Below are positions 1-8,331 of a stretch of DNA of 64,000 nt, in pieces (position 1 is the first letter of the stretch; every line of letters begins with the position of its first letter). The translations under genes were made by a program, and so were the position numbers. A model generated the notes under the pieces. It was not told the DNA's origin, searched no databases, and saw nothing but the letters and a program-made list of their open reading frames with translations. Origin of the DNA: Oceanospirillaceae bacterium (GTDB lineage: Bacteria > Pseudomonadota > Gammaproteobacteria > Pseudomonadales > Litoribrevibacteraceae). Location of the stretch: assembly GCA_015665455.1 (NCBI GenBank), contig JADFAD010000006.1, positions 310,001 through 374,000 of the forward strand, in the 5' to 3' direction.

Positions 1-15
1 AGACGAGCGATATTC

Positions 16-129
16 ATGTTATCAAGAACCACTTTTTTTACGCTGTTACTGGTCGCCGCTACTCTATGCAAATCAGACACAACTAACAAGCCACTGAATC
101 TCATTTTTCCATTCGGAAAAATTAAATGA
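16..129 (+). CDS. possible short ORF or 3' end of a truncated gene
   Basis: A 37-codon frame starts at an ATG at position 16 and ends in a TGA that overlaps the next start codon in an ATGA junction (126-129). The predicted peptide has a hydrophobic stretch (FFTLLLVAATLC) like a signal or lipoprotein leader, followed by a short polar tail. The frame is also open back to base 1, so it may be the tail of a gene cut by the window edge. The ATGA overlap suggests translational coupling with the solute-binding protein gene behind it. I recognise no family and the call is weak. Confidence 0.25.
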   Translation: MLSRTTFFTLLLVAATLCKSDTTNKPLNLIFPFGKIK

Positions 130-1019
130 AGCACTTTATCCCTTGCTTAATATTCAATGCATTAGTTATTTGTAATGTCGTTGCGGACGATTCTGAATTC
201 AGAAAATCACCAAATACGTTGCTCGATCAGGCTATTAACGTTTCCCAAGCTGCCTTAGCCCCTCAATCAGCCCTAACTCCTCAATCGACCCAACCCTCCC
301 TATCAAAAAATACCGTCACAGCCTGCGGCCATCACGACTATCCACCTTGGAATTGGAAAAAAGGAAATCAAATTGTAGGGGCCTGCGCAGAAGTAACCAG
401 TCTCCTATTTAAATCACTTGGTTTGCAAGTCAGCCATAAGTTCATCGGCCCATGGAAACGTTGCCAAAGTGCCATTAAAACTGGAAAAGTAGACGTAAAT
501 ATATGCGCATTTATCAATGATCAACGAAAACAGTACTCAATCTTTATCAATACACCGATGGGGCACAACACAACCTCAGTATTTGTCCCCAAAGATAAGG
601 AATTTCCGTTTGAAACATGGCAAGACATTGAAGACAGACGAGTGGTCATGGTTCGAGGCGTAAGTATGGGCCAAGATTTCGACTCGTTTCTTAAATCACT
701 TTCAACCGTTGAACGCGTAAACAACCGAAAGCAAGCCTTTCACTTTCTCAGTTTAGGCCGAGCTGATTTACTCGCAACTGGCCATCACATAGGTATTCTT
801 CAAAGAAACCTATACGGCTTCAAAGATAAGATATCTGTTCTCCCCGTCCCTATTAAACAAGGAAACTTATACATTTCGATGTCTAAAAAATCTAAATTCA
901 TCAAGTTACTTCCTGACGTTGAAGCACAACTTAAAGCACCTGGATATCAAGAAAAGCTGAAGCAACTTCTTGAAAAACACACAAGAATTTACCTTAACGA
1001 CCACAAACAAAACGACTAA
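126..1019 (+). CDS. orphan periplasmic solute-binding protein (family 3)
   Basis: Predicted exported protein of 297 residues. A signal peptide (MKHFIPCLIFNALVICNVVA) is followed by a Ser/Gln/Pro-rich linker with six-residue repeats (about residues 43-60). The rest is a family 3 (PF00497-like) solute-binding fold: 'ACGHHDYPPWNW' opens the domain, and 'GPWKRCQSAIKTGKVDVN' is the usual helix placing the ligand under a 'W.R.' segment. Such proteins bind amino acids or similar small molecules, but no ABC permease or ATPase is nearby, so the ligand and partner are unknown. Many marine gammaproteobacteria carry such orphans, some of which feed sensory proteins. The start overlaps the preceding stop (ATGA). 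The Shine-Dalgarno is only GGA. Confidence 0.75.
   Translation: MKHFIPCLIFNALVICNVVADDSEFRKSPNTLLDQAINVSQAALAPQSALTPQSTQPSLSKNTVTACGHHDYPPWNWKKGNQIVGACAEVTSLLFKSLGLQVSHKFIGPWKRCQSAIKTGKVDVNICAFINDQRKQYSIFINTPMGHNTTSVFVPKDKEFPFETWQDIEDRRVVMVRGVSMGQDFDSFLKSLSTVERVNNRKQAFHFLSLGRADLLATGHHIGILQRNLYGFKDKISVLPVPIKQGNLYISMSKKSKFIKLLPDVEAQLKAPGYQEKLKQLLEKHTRIYLNDHKQND
252..305 (+). repeat. 18-bp in-frame coding repeat, about 3 degenerate copies
   Basis: Three consecutive 18-base blocks (252-269, 270-287, 288-305) encode ALAPQS, ALTPQS and TQPSLS. The first two are clear copies and the third is decayed. The array lies in the linker between the signal peptide and the binding domain, where length changes would be tolerated. 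Confidence 0.6.
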
Positions 1020-1091
1020 CCCCAATACAAGCTATCCATTCAGTGTCTTCGTAAATCTAATTTCAAATCCAACATCAACAAATCAAATACC

Positions 1092-1976
1092 TTAACTTTC
1101 AGTAGGTTTTAAGCGTTTGTCTTCTTTAAAGCATAAGGTTAGATGACCCACCAATAACTTAATGCGTTCAACTTGCCGCGCGTCTGGGTGCGTCAGTAAC
1201 CATAAATGGCTGCTTTTGGTGTGCTCAAAACCAGAGACTCGTCTTAGCCCTTCCAAACATACGTCATCAGGTAGAAAGGCCAACCCATACCCCGCTTTCG
1301 CAAGATGCGACATGGACACTAAATCACTGCAACGCGCAGTTATGCTTTCACTGTGATGCTTTTCCAACCAACGAAATGCGGGCAATAATCCCATTTCTCC
1401 CACGGCACCAATTAATGCAAAGTCGCTCAGATCATCGACCGAATCAAGCGTCTTTCGTTCTTTTAAATACGGCTCACTGCCATAGATCCCCCAACCTATC
1501 TCTGCGATCTTTCGACCTACCAGATATTCAGGCGGTGAAGGTGTCGCTCGAATAGCAATATCGGCTTCTCTTCTGCTCAAGTTAAAGTCTTGATTGCTCA
1601 CCAATATTTCAACATGAATGTCCGGATAAGATTGTTTAAACAATGTTAAATAATCGGGTAAATAACTGTATGCAATGTTATCGGGGGCTGTAATTCGAAC
1701 CACACCTTTGGGTTTAAAATCTTGCCCTGCGATATGCCGTTCAAGGTTATCAAACGCATTTGAAATGTCTTCCGCTCGATGAAGTACATCTTCGCCCGCT
1801 TGTGTCAGTCGATAACCTTCATTTAATCGATCAAATAGGCGACTTCCAATTTGTTCTTCAAACGCATTCAAGCGCCGAAACACAGTGGAGTGATTAACAT
1901 TCAATTCACGCGCAGCGCCCGCCAATGTACCGTTTCGGGCAATGGCTAAAAAGGTACGTAGGGCATTCCAATCCAT
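1092..1976 (-). CDS. LysR-family transcriptional regulator
   Basis: A 294-residue protein with a normal LysR layout. The N-terminal winged helix-turn-helix covers about residues 1-60 (MDWNALRTFLAIARNGTLAGAARELNVNHSTVFRRL), and the two-lobed effector domain starts near residue 90 ('GVVRITAPDNIAYSYLPDYL'). It is divergent from the glutathione transferase gene, and the shared 181-bp gap holds a perfect T-N11-A palindrome at 1999-2015. By the usual LysR logic it should autoregulate and control the neighbouring gene. The inducer is unknown. A GAGA element sits at a workable distance before the ATG. Confidence 0.9.
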   Translation of the reverse strand: MDWNALRTFLAIARNGTLAGAARELNVNHSTVFRRLNAFEEQIGSRLFDRLNEGYRLTQAGEDVLHRAEDISNAFDNLERHIAGQDFKPKGVVRITAPDNIAYSYLPDYLTLFKQSYPDIHVEILVSNQDFNLSRREADIAIRATPSPPEYLVGRKIAEIGWGIYGSEPYLKERKTLDSVDDLSDFALIGAVGEMGLLPAFRWLEKHHSESITARCSDLVSMSHLAKAGYGLAFLPDDVCLEGLRRVSGFEHTKSSHLWLLTHPDARQVERIKLLVGHLTLCFKEDKRLKPTES

Positions 1977-1998
1977 TCGTGATTCTCGCTCTTTTAAA

Positions 1999-2015
1999 TG
2001 TGTATCCCATACACA
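1999..2015. promoter_or_regulatory. LysR-type operator palindrome
   Basis: Perfect inverted repeat: TGTGTAT, spacer CCC, ATACACA. Its core is T-N11-A, the classical LysR-family box, and it lies 23-39 bases upstream of the lysR start codon in the divergent promoter region. Just beyond it, a 16-base unit beginning TATCTGTGCACC occurs twice in tandem (2036-2051, 2052-2067). The assignment to this LysR protein is inferred from position and symmetry. Confidence 0.6.
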
Positions 2016-2157
2016 AATTTATCTTTTCAGCTATCTATCTGTGCACCCTTGTATCTGTGCACCTGTGCAAATGCAGGTTTCATACATCACTTATTCTAAT
2101 GCAAGTAAGCAAATCGTAAAGTAATCCCATGAAGTAAACGTCTTTGGAGAAATTTAA

Positions 2158-2850
2158 ATGAGCACGCCCCCTAAATACACACTGGTCAGTCATACGCTTT
2201 GCCCTTACGTGCAACGTGCGGTGATTACTCTTAAAGAAAAGGGCATTTCCTACGAACGTATCGATGTTGACCTTGCCAATAAACCAGAATGGTTTAATCA
2301 ACGCTCTCCTTTGGGCAAGGTTCCATTATTAATCGTTGATGATGAGCATGTGTTATTTGAATCGAACGTTATCACAGAGTATCTGAATGAAATTACGCCC
2401 GGTAATTTACATGACCCTAGCCCTCTGATTAAAGCAAAACACAGAGCGTGGATAGAGTATGGCTCAGGAATTTTAAACAACATTGGCGGCCTGTATAGCG
2501 CCAAAGATCAACAAACATTTGAGGAACAGAAAGACACCCTACTCATTAAACTGCAAAACATTGAAGCCCATTTGCAAACTTCCCATGCCACCGAGAACAC
2601 CACTGATAGCTATTTTTCCGGCCCTGACTTTCATTTAATTGATGCCGCCTACGGGCCTATTTTCCGTTACTTTAACGTTTTTAAACAATGTATGTATCTG
2701 GATTTACTCAGTCATTTTCCCAGACTCAAGGCGTGGAACAACGCGTTACAACAGCGCTTATCCATCATTAATGCAGTCAACAAAGAGTACCCATTGCAAC
2801 TAAAAACCTTCATACAAAACAAACGCAGTTATTTAGGAAATCTTAAGTAG
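2158..2850 (+). CDS. glutathione S-transferase family protein
   Basis: A 230-residue protein with the glutathione-transferase architecture. The N-terminal thioredoxin-like domain (about 1-85) opens with 'YTLVSHTLCPYVQRAVITL', and a 'GKVPLLIVDDEHVLFESNVI' segment supplies the cis-Pro and Glu-Ser pair that hold glutathione. A helical domain follows ('PRLKAWNNALQQRLSI'). The catalytic-position motif is Cys-Pro-Tyr, as in omega/lambda-like and stringent-starvation-type members, rather than Tyr or Ser. It probably conjugates or reduces electrophiles in the cytosol. It is divergent from a LysR gene that likely controls it, has a good GGAGA Shine-Dalgarno, and is followed by a terminator. Confidence 0.88.
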   Translation: MSTPPKYTLVSHTLCPYVQRAVITLKEKGISYERIDVDLANKPEWFNQRSPLGKVPLLIVDDEHVLFESNVITEYLNEITPGNLHDPSPLIKAKHRAWIEYGSGILNNIGGLYSAKDQQTFEEQKDTLLIKLQNIEAHLQTSHATENTTDSYFSGPDFHLIDAAYGPIFRYFNVFKQCMYLDLLSHFPRLKAWNNALQQRLSIINAVNKEYPLQLKTFIQNKRSYLGNLK

Positions 2851-2919
2851 GCGAGCGTGTTGTATCAAAATCATACCTATAAAGTATTCATCTAACTGTT
2901 ATCTCAAGCAAATCAAAAT

Positions 2920-2948
2920 AAGCCGCTATTCTCACGGCTTTTTCTTTT
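2920..2948 (+). terminator. rho-independent terminator after the GST gene
   Basis: A six-base stem (AAGCCG / CGGCTT) with a nine-base loop is followed by TTTCTTTT. It lies in the gap between the convergent glutathione-transferase gene and the minus-strand solute-binding gene. The stem is short, so confidence is moderate. Confidence 0.6.
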
Positions 2949-2967
2949 AGACTAGAGTTAATGACAT

Positions 2968-3708
2968 TCAAAGACCAAACTTCTCAATAATGCCATCATA
3001 AACCCCGTTCTCTTTAATCTCTTTTAAGCCAGCATTAAAGTCTTCTACTAACTGAGGTGAATCCTTAACCTTTCTAGAAAAGATATTATGGAGACCATTC
3101 ACACTGAGGGGCGGCGATAGAAACACATATTCTTTACGATCTTTTTCAGCAATTAATTTCAGGTTGCCTTTAAACGTCGCTGTATTCATCACAATAAACT
3201 GAATACGATTCGCAAAGAGTTTCCTAAGATTCAGAACATCAGTACTAACCACTTCTCGAGATAAATAAGCGGCCTCTTCAAACTCTTTAGAGTATGCATA
3301 CCCTCTAGTTACCCCAAAGGTATAGCCTTTCAAATCCTCAAGAGTAGAAAACGAAGTCACACCATTTGAAGCAAGCCCAATGACCAAATCTTTTAATTCG
3401 TAGGTTTTATCGCTGTAGATATAAAGACGTCTTCGATCCTCAGTATCATAAGCGCCTAAGACCATATCAGCCCGACCTTGTTTAACCTCTTCCAATGCGC
3501 GCTTCCAAGGAACAAATTGAATTTTAATCGTATGCCCTTTCGCTTTAAAAGCTTCGCGAGTAACAGAGGCTATGGGGCCATTGTCTTCCAACTTCTGGGC
3601 ATAATAAGGAGGCCAATCCACAGTCATGATTGAGACTTCTCGGGCTTGCACCAGCCCTGAAAATAATAAAATCACAGAACTTAAAACAACCCCAATGCTC
3701 CACTTCAT
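2968..3708 (-). CDS. orphan periplasmic solute-binding protein (family 3)
   Basis: A 246-residue exported protein: signal peptide MKWSIGVVLSSVILLFSGLVQA, then a PF00497-like domain ('VDWPPYYAQKLEDNGPIASVTREAFKAKG', with 'PWKRALEEVKQGRADMVLGAY' carrying the ligand-contact region). An in-frame ATG four codons upstream (3720) exists. However, its own bases ATGGAGTAC form a GGAG Shine-Dalgarno six bases before the second ATG, so the start at 3708 is preferred. No transporter subunits are adjacent. It is divergent from the next binding-protein gene. The ligand is unknown, though polar amino acids are usual for the family. Confidence 0.78.
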   Translation of the reverse strand: MKWSIGVVLSSVILLFSGLVQAREVSIMTVDWPPYYAQKLEDNGPIASVTREAFKAKGHTIKIQFVPWKRALEEVKQGRADMVLGAYDTEDRRRLYIYSDKTYELKDLVIGLASNGVTSFSTLEDLKGYTFGVTRGYAYSKEFEEAAYLSREVVSTDVLNLRKLFANRIQFIVMNTATFKGNLKLIAEKDRKEYVFLSPPLSVNGLHNIFSRKVKDSPQLVEDFNAGLKEIKENGVYDGIIEKFGL

Positions 3709-3926
3709 TTTGTACTCCATACAACAGTTTTGAAAACAGGTTTCCTATACTATGTGATAGCAGTCATCTCATTAATGCGCAAGAATCTCCTTTTTACCCA
3801 ATCACTTGTGAAAGTATTGATCTTGCCCAACCAATTGGCCTGAACTATAGTCAATGAGGCTGTTCATAAGTAGCCCAACTACGGATTTCACGTAACTGAA
3901 GGGAACTCATAACTGAGGCCCAAATC

Positions 3927-4667
3927 ATGCTGCGTACTTTATTATTCCGATTCTGCTCTCTGCTGTTTTGTTCATTAACAATTCCAGTGCCCACGTATGC
4001 AGAAACATTAAAGATTGCTGTCGGTTTAGCGCTACCACCCTACGTACTTCACCAAACGAACAAAGGCATCGAAGTCGACATTGTGCGTGAAGCACTGGCC
4101 ATTAAAGGCTACCAAATAGCCCCCATTTATTTACCGTTTGCTCGTGTCCCCATTGAACTCACAGACAAACGTGTTGATGCAGCAATGACCGTCAATGAAA
4201 GCTCAGGGCTCACTAAAGTATTTTATTCAGACTCGCACATAACCTATCAGAATGTGGCCATCTCTTTGGCTTCAAACCAGTTCACAATTCATGACGTATC
4301 CAGCTTGGGGAATCGTTCCATCATTGCATTTCAAGGCGCAACCAAATACTTAGGGGAAACGTTTCTAACAATGACGAAATCCAACGACCGCTATCGAGAG
4401 CTGGCCAAGCAAAACAAACAAATCACGCTCCTTTTTTCTGGCCGAGTAGAAACGGTGGTGATGGACATCAATATATTTAAATACTTCAGACGAGAAGAGA
4501 AAAGTGTCGATACATCATCAGCAGTATCCATTCACGAAGTGTTTCCACCCAGTCATTACAAGATGGCGTTCTTAAATAAGGACATTCGAGACGATTTCAA
4601 TGCCGGATTAATACTGCTGAAATCTAGCGGTAAGTACGAGAATATTATTTCAAGATACATTCAATAA
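3927..4667 (+). CDS. orphan periplasmic solute-binding protein (family 3)
   Basis: A 246-residue exported protein with a signal peptide ending near 'PVPTYA' and a family-3 binding domain ('IAVGLALPPYVLHQTNKGIEVDIVREAL', with 'LPFARVPIELTDKRVDAAM' in the position of the second ligand segment). It is a distant paralog of the minus-strand gene at 2968-3708, with the same length and layout. The two are divergent across about 218 bases in which no operator was obvious. GAGG lies eight bases before the ATG. No ABC partner genes are present, so a sensory or scavenging role is open. Confidence 0.75.
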   Translation: MLRTLLFRFCSLLFCSLTIPVPTYAETLKIAVGLALPPYVLHQTNKGIEVDIVREALAIKGYQIAPIYLPFARVPIELTDKRVDAAMTVNESSGLTKVFYSDSHITYQNVAISLASNQFTIHDVSSLGNRSIIAFQGATKYLGETFLTMTKSNDRYRELAKQNKQITLLFSGRVETVVMDINIFKYFRREEKSVDTSSAVSIHEVFPPSHYKMAFLNKDIRDDFNAGLILLKSSGKYENIISRYIQ

Positions 4668-4756
4668 AGCATCCAAAGGTTGATTGACCTATATATCAAT
4701 GAACGTAGGTCCATTCATTCGAGTTATTATTCAGATTGCCTATGAATCCTCTCTTG

Positions 4757-4801
4757 TGTAAGAGTGATCGATGTAAGAATGATCCGTATTAGAATGATCA
4801 G
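4757..4801. repeat. 15-bp tandem repeat, 3 copies
   Basis: Three head-to-tail 15-base units (4757-4771, 4772-4786, 4787-4801) share the core AGA(A/G)TGATC. They lie in the gap before the small membrane-protein gene at 4880. A six-base inverted repeat (GACCTA / TAGGTC, 4686-4711) lies upstream. The period equals that of three other arrays in this window. Confidence 0.7.
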
Positions 4802-4879
4802 TGCAACCGACAAATGTAGGAAATCAGTTTAATTAAAAGAAACGACCAACGTCTCTTCGCTCATGAAAAGGAATTCATT

Positions 4880-5299
4880 ATGCAAAAATATTTTTATCCA
4901 TGGCTTATGTTCGTCGGCATTAGCCATGTCCTTCTAGGCATTGTCGTTATTTTTGTTGCTAAAACCCCACTTGTAGACCCTTATTTTAATCACCTCTATG
5001 AAACCTTCAGTGCAACGCCTCACGTAGAAAGCCAAGCCCTTCTCAGAAGCATCGTCCAATTATTTGGGCCAACGGTATCCAGTTGGGGGTTATTGTTTTG
5101 TTTGGCCATTCATCATTATAAGAAACAAGGCACGGTACAGATTAAACAATTAATCACCTTTGCGTTACTCATTTGGTTTGTGATTGATTGTGGATTGTCT
5201 TTAATGAATGGTATCTATTGGCATTTAATAATTAACACACTCGCGGCATTGGCCATTTTACCACCGCTTATATTATTAAAGCCGGAACCCACCACATAG
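4880..5299 (+). CDS. small four-helix inner-membrane protein
   Basis: A 139-residue protein with about four predicted membrane helices: 'WLMFVGISHVLLGIVVIFVA', 'VSSWGLLFCLAIHHY', 'LITFALLIWFVIDCGLSLM' and 'LIINTLAALAILPPLILL'. An AAGGA Shine-Dalgarno lies seven bases before the ATG. It ends 15 bases before the epimerase gene, whose own N-terminus is also membranous, so the two are probably cotranscribed and may act together at the membrane. I cannot assign a function. Confidence 0.75.
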   Translation: MQKYFYPWLMFVGISHVLLGIVVIFVAKTPLVDPYFNHLYETFSATPHVESQALLRSIVQLFGPTVSSWGLLFCLAIHHYKKQGTVQIKQLITFALLIWFVIDCGLSLMNGIYWHLIINTLAALAILPPLILLKPEPTT

Positions 5300-5314
5300 C
5301 TGTTCGAGGGGCTT

Positions 5315-6766
5315 ATGACGTTCGTTTTAACTTTACTGATTTTTCAGTCTGCACTAGGCGCTTTTGACACACTTTATCGTCACGGTATAAAAGAATCACG
5401 ACCGGATAAACATGCGGCTAAAAAAGAGCTGAAGTTACATGCAGTAAGAACATGCCTGTACGCCTTTTTATTTATGACCTTTGCATGGCTAGAACTGAAA
5501 GGAAACCTAGCCGCCCTCTTGTTCCTTTTATTAATGCTAGAAGTCATTCTTGTTTTATCGGACTTTATTATTGAAGACGATCCCCGCCATCTCCCGCTTT
5601 TTGAAAGAGTTACGCACACCGTCCTAGCCATCAACTTCGGGGTTATTTTAGGCTACCTATTACCCGAACTGTACCATTGGTATCTACAACCGACCGGCAT
5701 AAGCATTGCGTATTATGGCTGGTTAAGTTGGGTCATTAGTTTGTTTTCCCTTGCTGCTTTTACCTCTGGGGTAAAAGGCTGGCAACGTTCCAGTCGATTA
5801 ACATCTATGGATCTGTCCTTCGATGTTTTTGAACGATACAGGGGAGAAAAGAAAAGCATTTTAGTGACAGGAGGCAGCGGATTCATTGGTAAACGTCTTG
5901 TTCAAGCCCTCATTAATCTTGGCCATGATGTGACTGTTCTAACACGGGACATTCCTGCGGCGGCTCAAGATATGACAGGAAAAGTCAGTTTCTTAAACGA
6001 TTTATCCAAACTCAACAGTGAGAATCACTTCAACATCATTATCAACCTGGCCGGCGAGCCATTGGCTAAAGGACGTTGGACCAAGAAGCGCAAAAAACAA
6101 TTTGTGAAAAGCCGAATTGCCATGACGGCGAAACTCAATACGTTGATAACTCGCCTGAGACGTAAGCCGGAACTTCTAATTAATGGCTCTGCCATCGGTT
6201 ACTATGGCCCCCAAGATGGCACCATGTTAAATGAAGAAAGTAACTTTACAAAAAGCTTCTCTCACCATCTGTGCGAAAGTTGGGAACACGAAGCGAATAA
6301 AATCAAAGAGCATAACGTGCGGGTTTGCTTACTTCGTATCGGGGTTGTTTTAGGGCAAGACGGCGGGCCATTAAATCAACTCAGATTGCCATTTGAGTTC
6401 GGTTGCGCAACACAAATAGGAAATGGCGGGCAATGGATGTCTTGGATACACAGAGATGACCTTATCTCAATGATGTTGCACCTAATGGCTAATAACACAC
6501 TCAAAGGCCCTTTCAATGCTACAGCACCCACACCTGTGACTAACTCTGACTTTACATGCATTCTAAGTCGATACCTCTCGACGCTTGTACGGATAAAAAT
6601 CCCCTCTAAAGTATTAAGTATTATTGTTGGTGAAATGGCCAACGAAATACTCATCACCGGTCAGCGGGTTATTCCTGTTAACTTTCAACTAAGTAAATTT
6701 GAATTTACTTATCCGGAGCTACCACAAGCACTGGAACACTTAATCACAGCAAAAGTCTCAGACTAG
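5315..6766 (+). CDS. membrane-anchored TIGR01777-type NAD(P)-dependent epimerase/reductase
   Basis: A 483-residue two-part protein. Residues 1 to about 165 form a membrane region with four or more helices. From about residue 187 a Rossmann domain begins with the dinucleotide motif 'ILVTGGSGFIGKRL', followed by 'NLAGEPLAKGRW', 'NGSAIGYYG' (the SDR active-site Tyr region) and 'LRIGVVLGQDGG'. These are hallmarks of the TIGR01777 (YfcH-like, SDR39U) subgroup. E. coli YfcH lacks the membrane part, so this is the longer form found in marine bacteria. The substrate is unknown. GAGGGG precedes the ATG. The gene sits between the small membrane protein and a GNAT. Confidence 0.85.
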   Translation: MTFVLTLLIFQSALGAFDTLYRHGIKESRPDKHAAKKELKLHAVRTCLYAFLFMTFAWLELKGNLAALLFLLLMLEVILVLSDFIIEDDPRHLPLFERVTHTVLAINFGVILGYLLPELYHWYLQPTGISIAYYGWLSWVISLFSLAAFTSGVKGWQRSSRLTSMDLSFDVFERYRGEKKSILVTGGSGFIGKRLVQALINLGHDVTVLTRDIPAAAQDMTGKVSFLNDLSKLNSENHFNIIINLAGEPLAKGRWTKKRKKQFVKSRIAMTAKLNTLITRLRRKPELLINGSAIGYYGPQDGTMLNEESNFTKSFSHHLCESWEHEANKIKEHNVRVCLLRIGVVLGQDGGPLNQLRLPFEFGCATQIGNGGQWMSWIHRDDLISMMLHLMANNTLKGPFNATAPTPVTNSDFTCILSRYLSTLVRIKIPSKVLSIIVGEMANEILITGQRVIPVNFQLSKFEFTYPELPQALEHLITAKVSD

Positions 6767-6778
6767 GGAAAGATCACC

Positions 6779-7288
6779 ATGAATGAAATCATCGAAGTCA
6801 GACCTTACGAATCACAAGACAAAGAACAAATCCTCGATCTGATTTTAACCATTCAAAGGAAAGAGTTTGGTATTTTAATTACGGCTGAGCAACAACCAGA
6901 CCTCAGTGACATTCCATTCTTCTATCAACACGGAACAGGTAATTTCTGGTCAGCCATTTGTAAAAATACCACCACAGGAAAGAGCAAAGTCGTCGGCACA
7001 ATATCGCTTCTAGACATAGGCAACGACCAAGCCGCGCTGCGCAAGATGTTTGTTGCTAAAGAGTACAGAGGCAGCACCTACGGGACCGCAGAGAAACTAC
7101 TGTCAGCCTTGTTGAATTGGTATAGAGAAAAAGAGTTAAAAGACGTTTTTCTTGGAACCACATCTCGTTTCATTGCAGCGCATAAGTTCTATGAAAAAAA
7201 TGGTTTTCTGGAGGTACCAAAAGAACAGTTACCCGATCAATTTCCGATTATGAACGTGGACTCCAAGTTCTATCAATTGCTGGATTGA
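6779..7288 (+). CDS. GNAT-family N-acetyltransferase
   Basis: A 169-residue protein with the GNAT fold. Motif A, where acetyl-CoA pyrophosphate binds, reads 'LRKMFVAKEYRGSTYGTAEKLL' (about residues 97-118), and motif B reads 'AAHKFYEKNGFLEVP' near the C-terminus. The middle position of the R-x-x-G-x-G/A loop varies, as in many members. It lies 12 bases after the epimerase gene on the same strand and probably ends that transcript. The acetylated substrate cannot be predicted. Confidence 0.85.
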   Translation: MNEIIEVRPYESQDKEQILDLILTIQRKEFGILITAEQQPDLSDIPFFYQHGTGNFWSAICKNTTTGKSKVVGTISLLDIGNDQAALRKMFVAKEYRGSTYGTAEKLLSALLNWYREKELKDVFLGTTSRFIAAHKFYEKNGFLEVPKEQLPDQFPIMNVDSKFYQLLD

Positions 7289-7313
7289 AGCGTTAAATCC
7301 AGCCGTTCGGTCA

Positions 7314-7658
7314 TCAGTCTTTCCAAGTGCCTTGCTCACTGACAAGCACCTTCTCACCACTCTGAATGACCTTCAAGAGTCCCCCTTCTGTCACGTAATA
7401 TGCGACGTCTCCGTTTAAGAATTTATAGCCCAGGAAACGGCAAGGTGAGACACCGTCTGCGCACAGTAAATGCCAAGAGGACCCTTGCAGAATAATCGAA
7501 TCCCCTGAGGACTTACTGCGACCGGAATAGAAATAGTTTTGACACATCACCTCGCCCTCTTCGCACTGCGAATCAATCGAGATGATATAACTATCGGTTT
7601 CCAGCTCCATTGCAAAACAATAAAAAGGAAACAAGAATAGAAGCGCTGAATATTTCAT
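7314..7658 (-). CDS. small exported protein of unknown function
   Basis: A 114-residue protein with a signal peptide (MKYSALLFLFPFYCFA) and a compact mature part with four cysteines ('SQCEEGEVMCQNYF', 'LLCADGVSPCRFLGYKF') that could form two disulphides in the periplasm. The C-terminal 'VAYYVTEGGLLKVIQSGEKV' looks like a beta-rich repeat. I do not recognise the family. It is convergent with the GNAT gene (25 bases apart), with no clear terminator between them. Confidence 0.65.
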   Translation of the reverse strand: MKYSALLFLFPFYCFAMELETDSYIISIDSQCEEGEVMCQNYFYSGRSKSSGDSIILQGSSWHLLCADGVSPCRFLGYKFLNGDVAYYVTEGGLLKVIQSGEKVLVSEQGTWKD

Positions 7659-7746
7659 GATTCACCCAAAATCGTTAAAGAATGAAATGAGATATCAAAA
7701 AACGATAGCACAATCTTATTCAATCACCACAGGGCCATAACGTCAT

Positions 7747-7790
7747 CACCACTTCACCATAACTTCATCATAACTTCATCATAACTTAAT
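7747..7790. repeat. 11-bp tandem repeat overlapping the 3' end of the HD-domain gene
   Basis: Four head-to-tail 11-base units on the plus strand (7747-7757, 7758-7768, 7769-7779, 7780-7790). Two are exact copies of CATAACTTCAT and the outer two have one to three changes. The array contains the stop codon and last codons of the minus-strand HD gene. Confidence 0.75.
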
Positions 7791-8318
7791 CATAGGCACT
7801 TGATTTAATGGCTCTTTCTTGAATTGCCCCCAAGACAATCTCATCAAATTCTTATGAAAGCCTTCATTGGGAAGTGAGGACCGAACCGACGCAATGACGT
7901 TTTTAGGAACCCCTTTTTTTATCATCCCTAATGAGAAATCCACTAAGTCAGCCGTACGGAATATTTCAACCAAAGGGTAACGAGGCTCATCAACCGCTCT
8001 GAGCTTATGATGTTCGCTGATCATTAAAGCGACCTCTTCTGACCAGTCAATCAAATCATTCTCTTTCAAATAATCCATCGCGACGTCAACCGACGGGTCT
8101 AAGTAATCAACGGTTCCATGAGACCAAATACCTATGTCATGAAATGCCGCTGCGATGATCAATTTTGTTTTTTCTTCTTCCGAGGGCTGGGCCAGATAAA
8201 AGCAAAAATTGAGCATGCGGGTAACGTGGTTTTTATACCCAGGGAATGCACTGCCTATTTTCTGTTCCCAAGGGGTCAGAAGCTCGTTTAAAAGTTGAAT
8301 GTCTGTTTCTAATTGCAT
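7779..8318 (-). CDS. HD-domain protein (predicted phosphohydrolase)
   Basis: A 179-residue cytosolic protein with an HD metal-binding domain. A conserved His lies in 'YKNHVTRMLNFCFYLA', the HD pair in 'IIAAAFHDIGIWSHG', a His pair in 'ISEHHKLRA' and a distal Asp in 'TADLVDFSLG'. HD proteins hydrolyse phosphate esters of nucleotides or other substrates, and no specificity can be read here. An upstream ATG at 8333 lacks a Shine-Dalgarno, whereas GGTGA lies eight bases before the ATG at 8318, so the shorter form is chosen. Its last codons lie in an 11-bp tandem array. A possible 40-codon gene starts divergently at 8332. Confidence 0.8.
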   Translation of the reverse strand: MQLETDIQLLNELLTPWEQKIGSAFPGYKNHVTRMLNFCFYLAQPSEEEKTKLIIAAAFHDIGIWSHGTVDYLDPSVDVAMDYLKENDLIDWSEEVALMISEHHKLRAVDEPRYPLVEIFRTADLVDFSLGMIKKGVPKNVIASVRSSLPNEGFHKNLMRLSWGQFKKEPLNQVPMIKL

Positions 8319-8331
8319 AAGAGATTTCACC

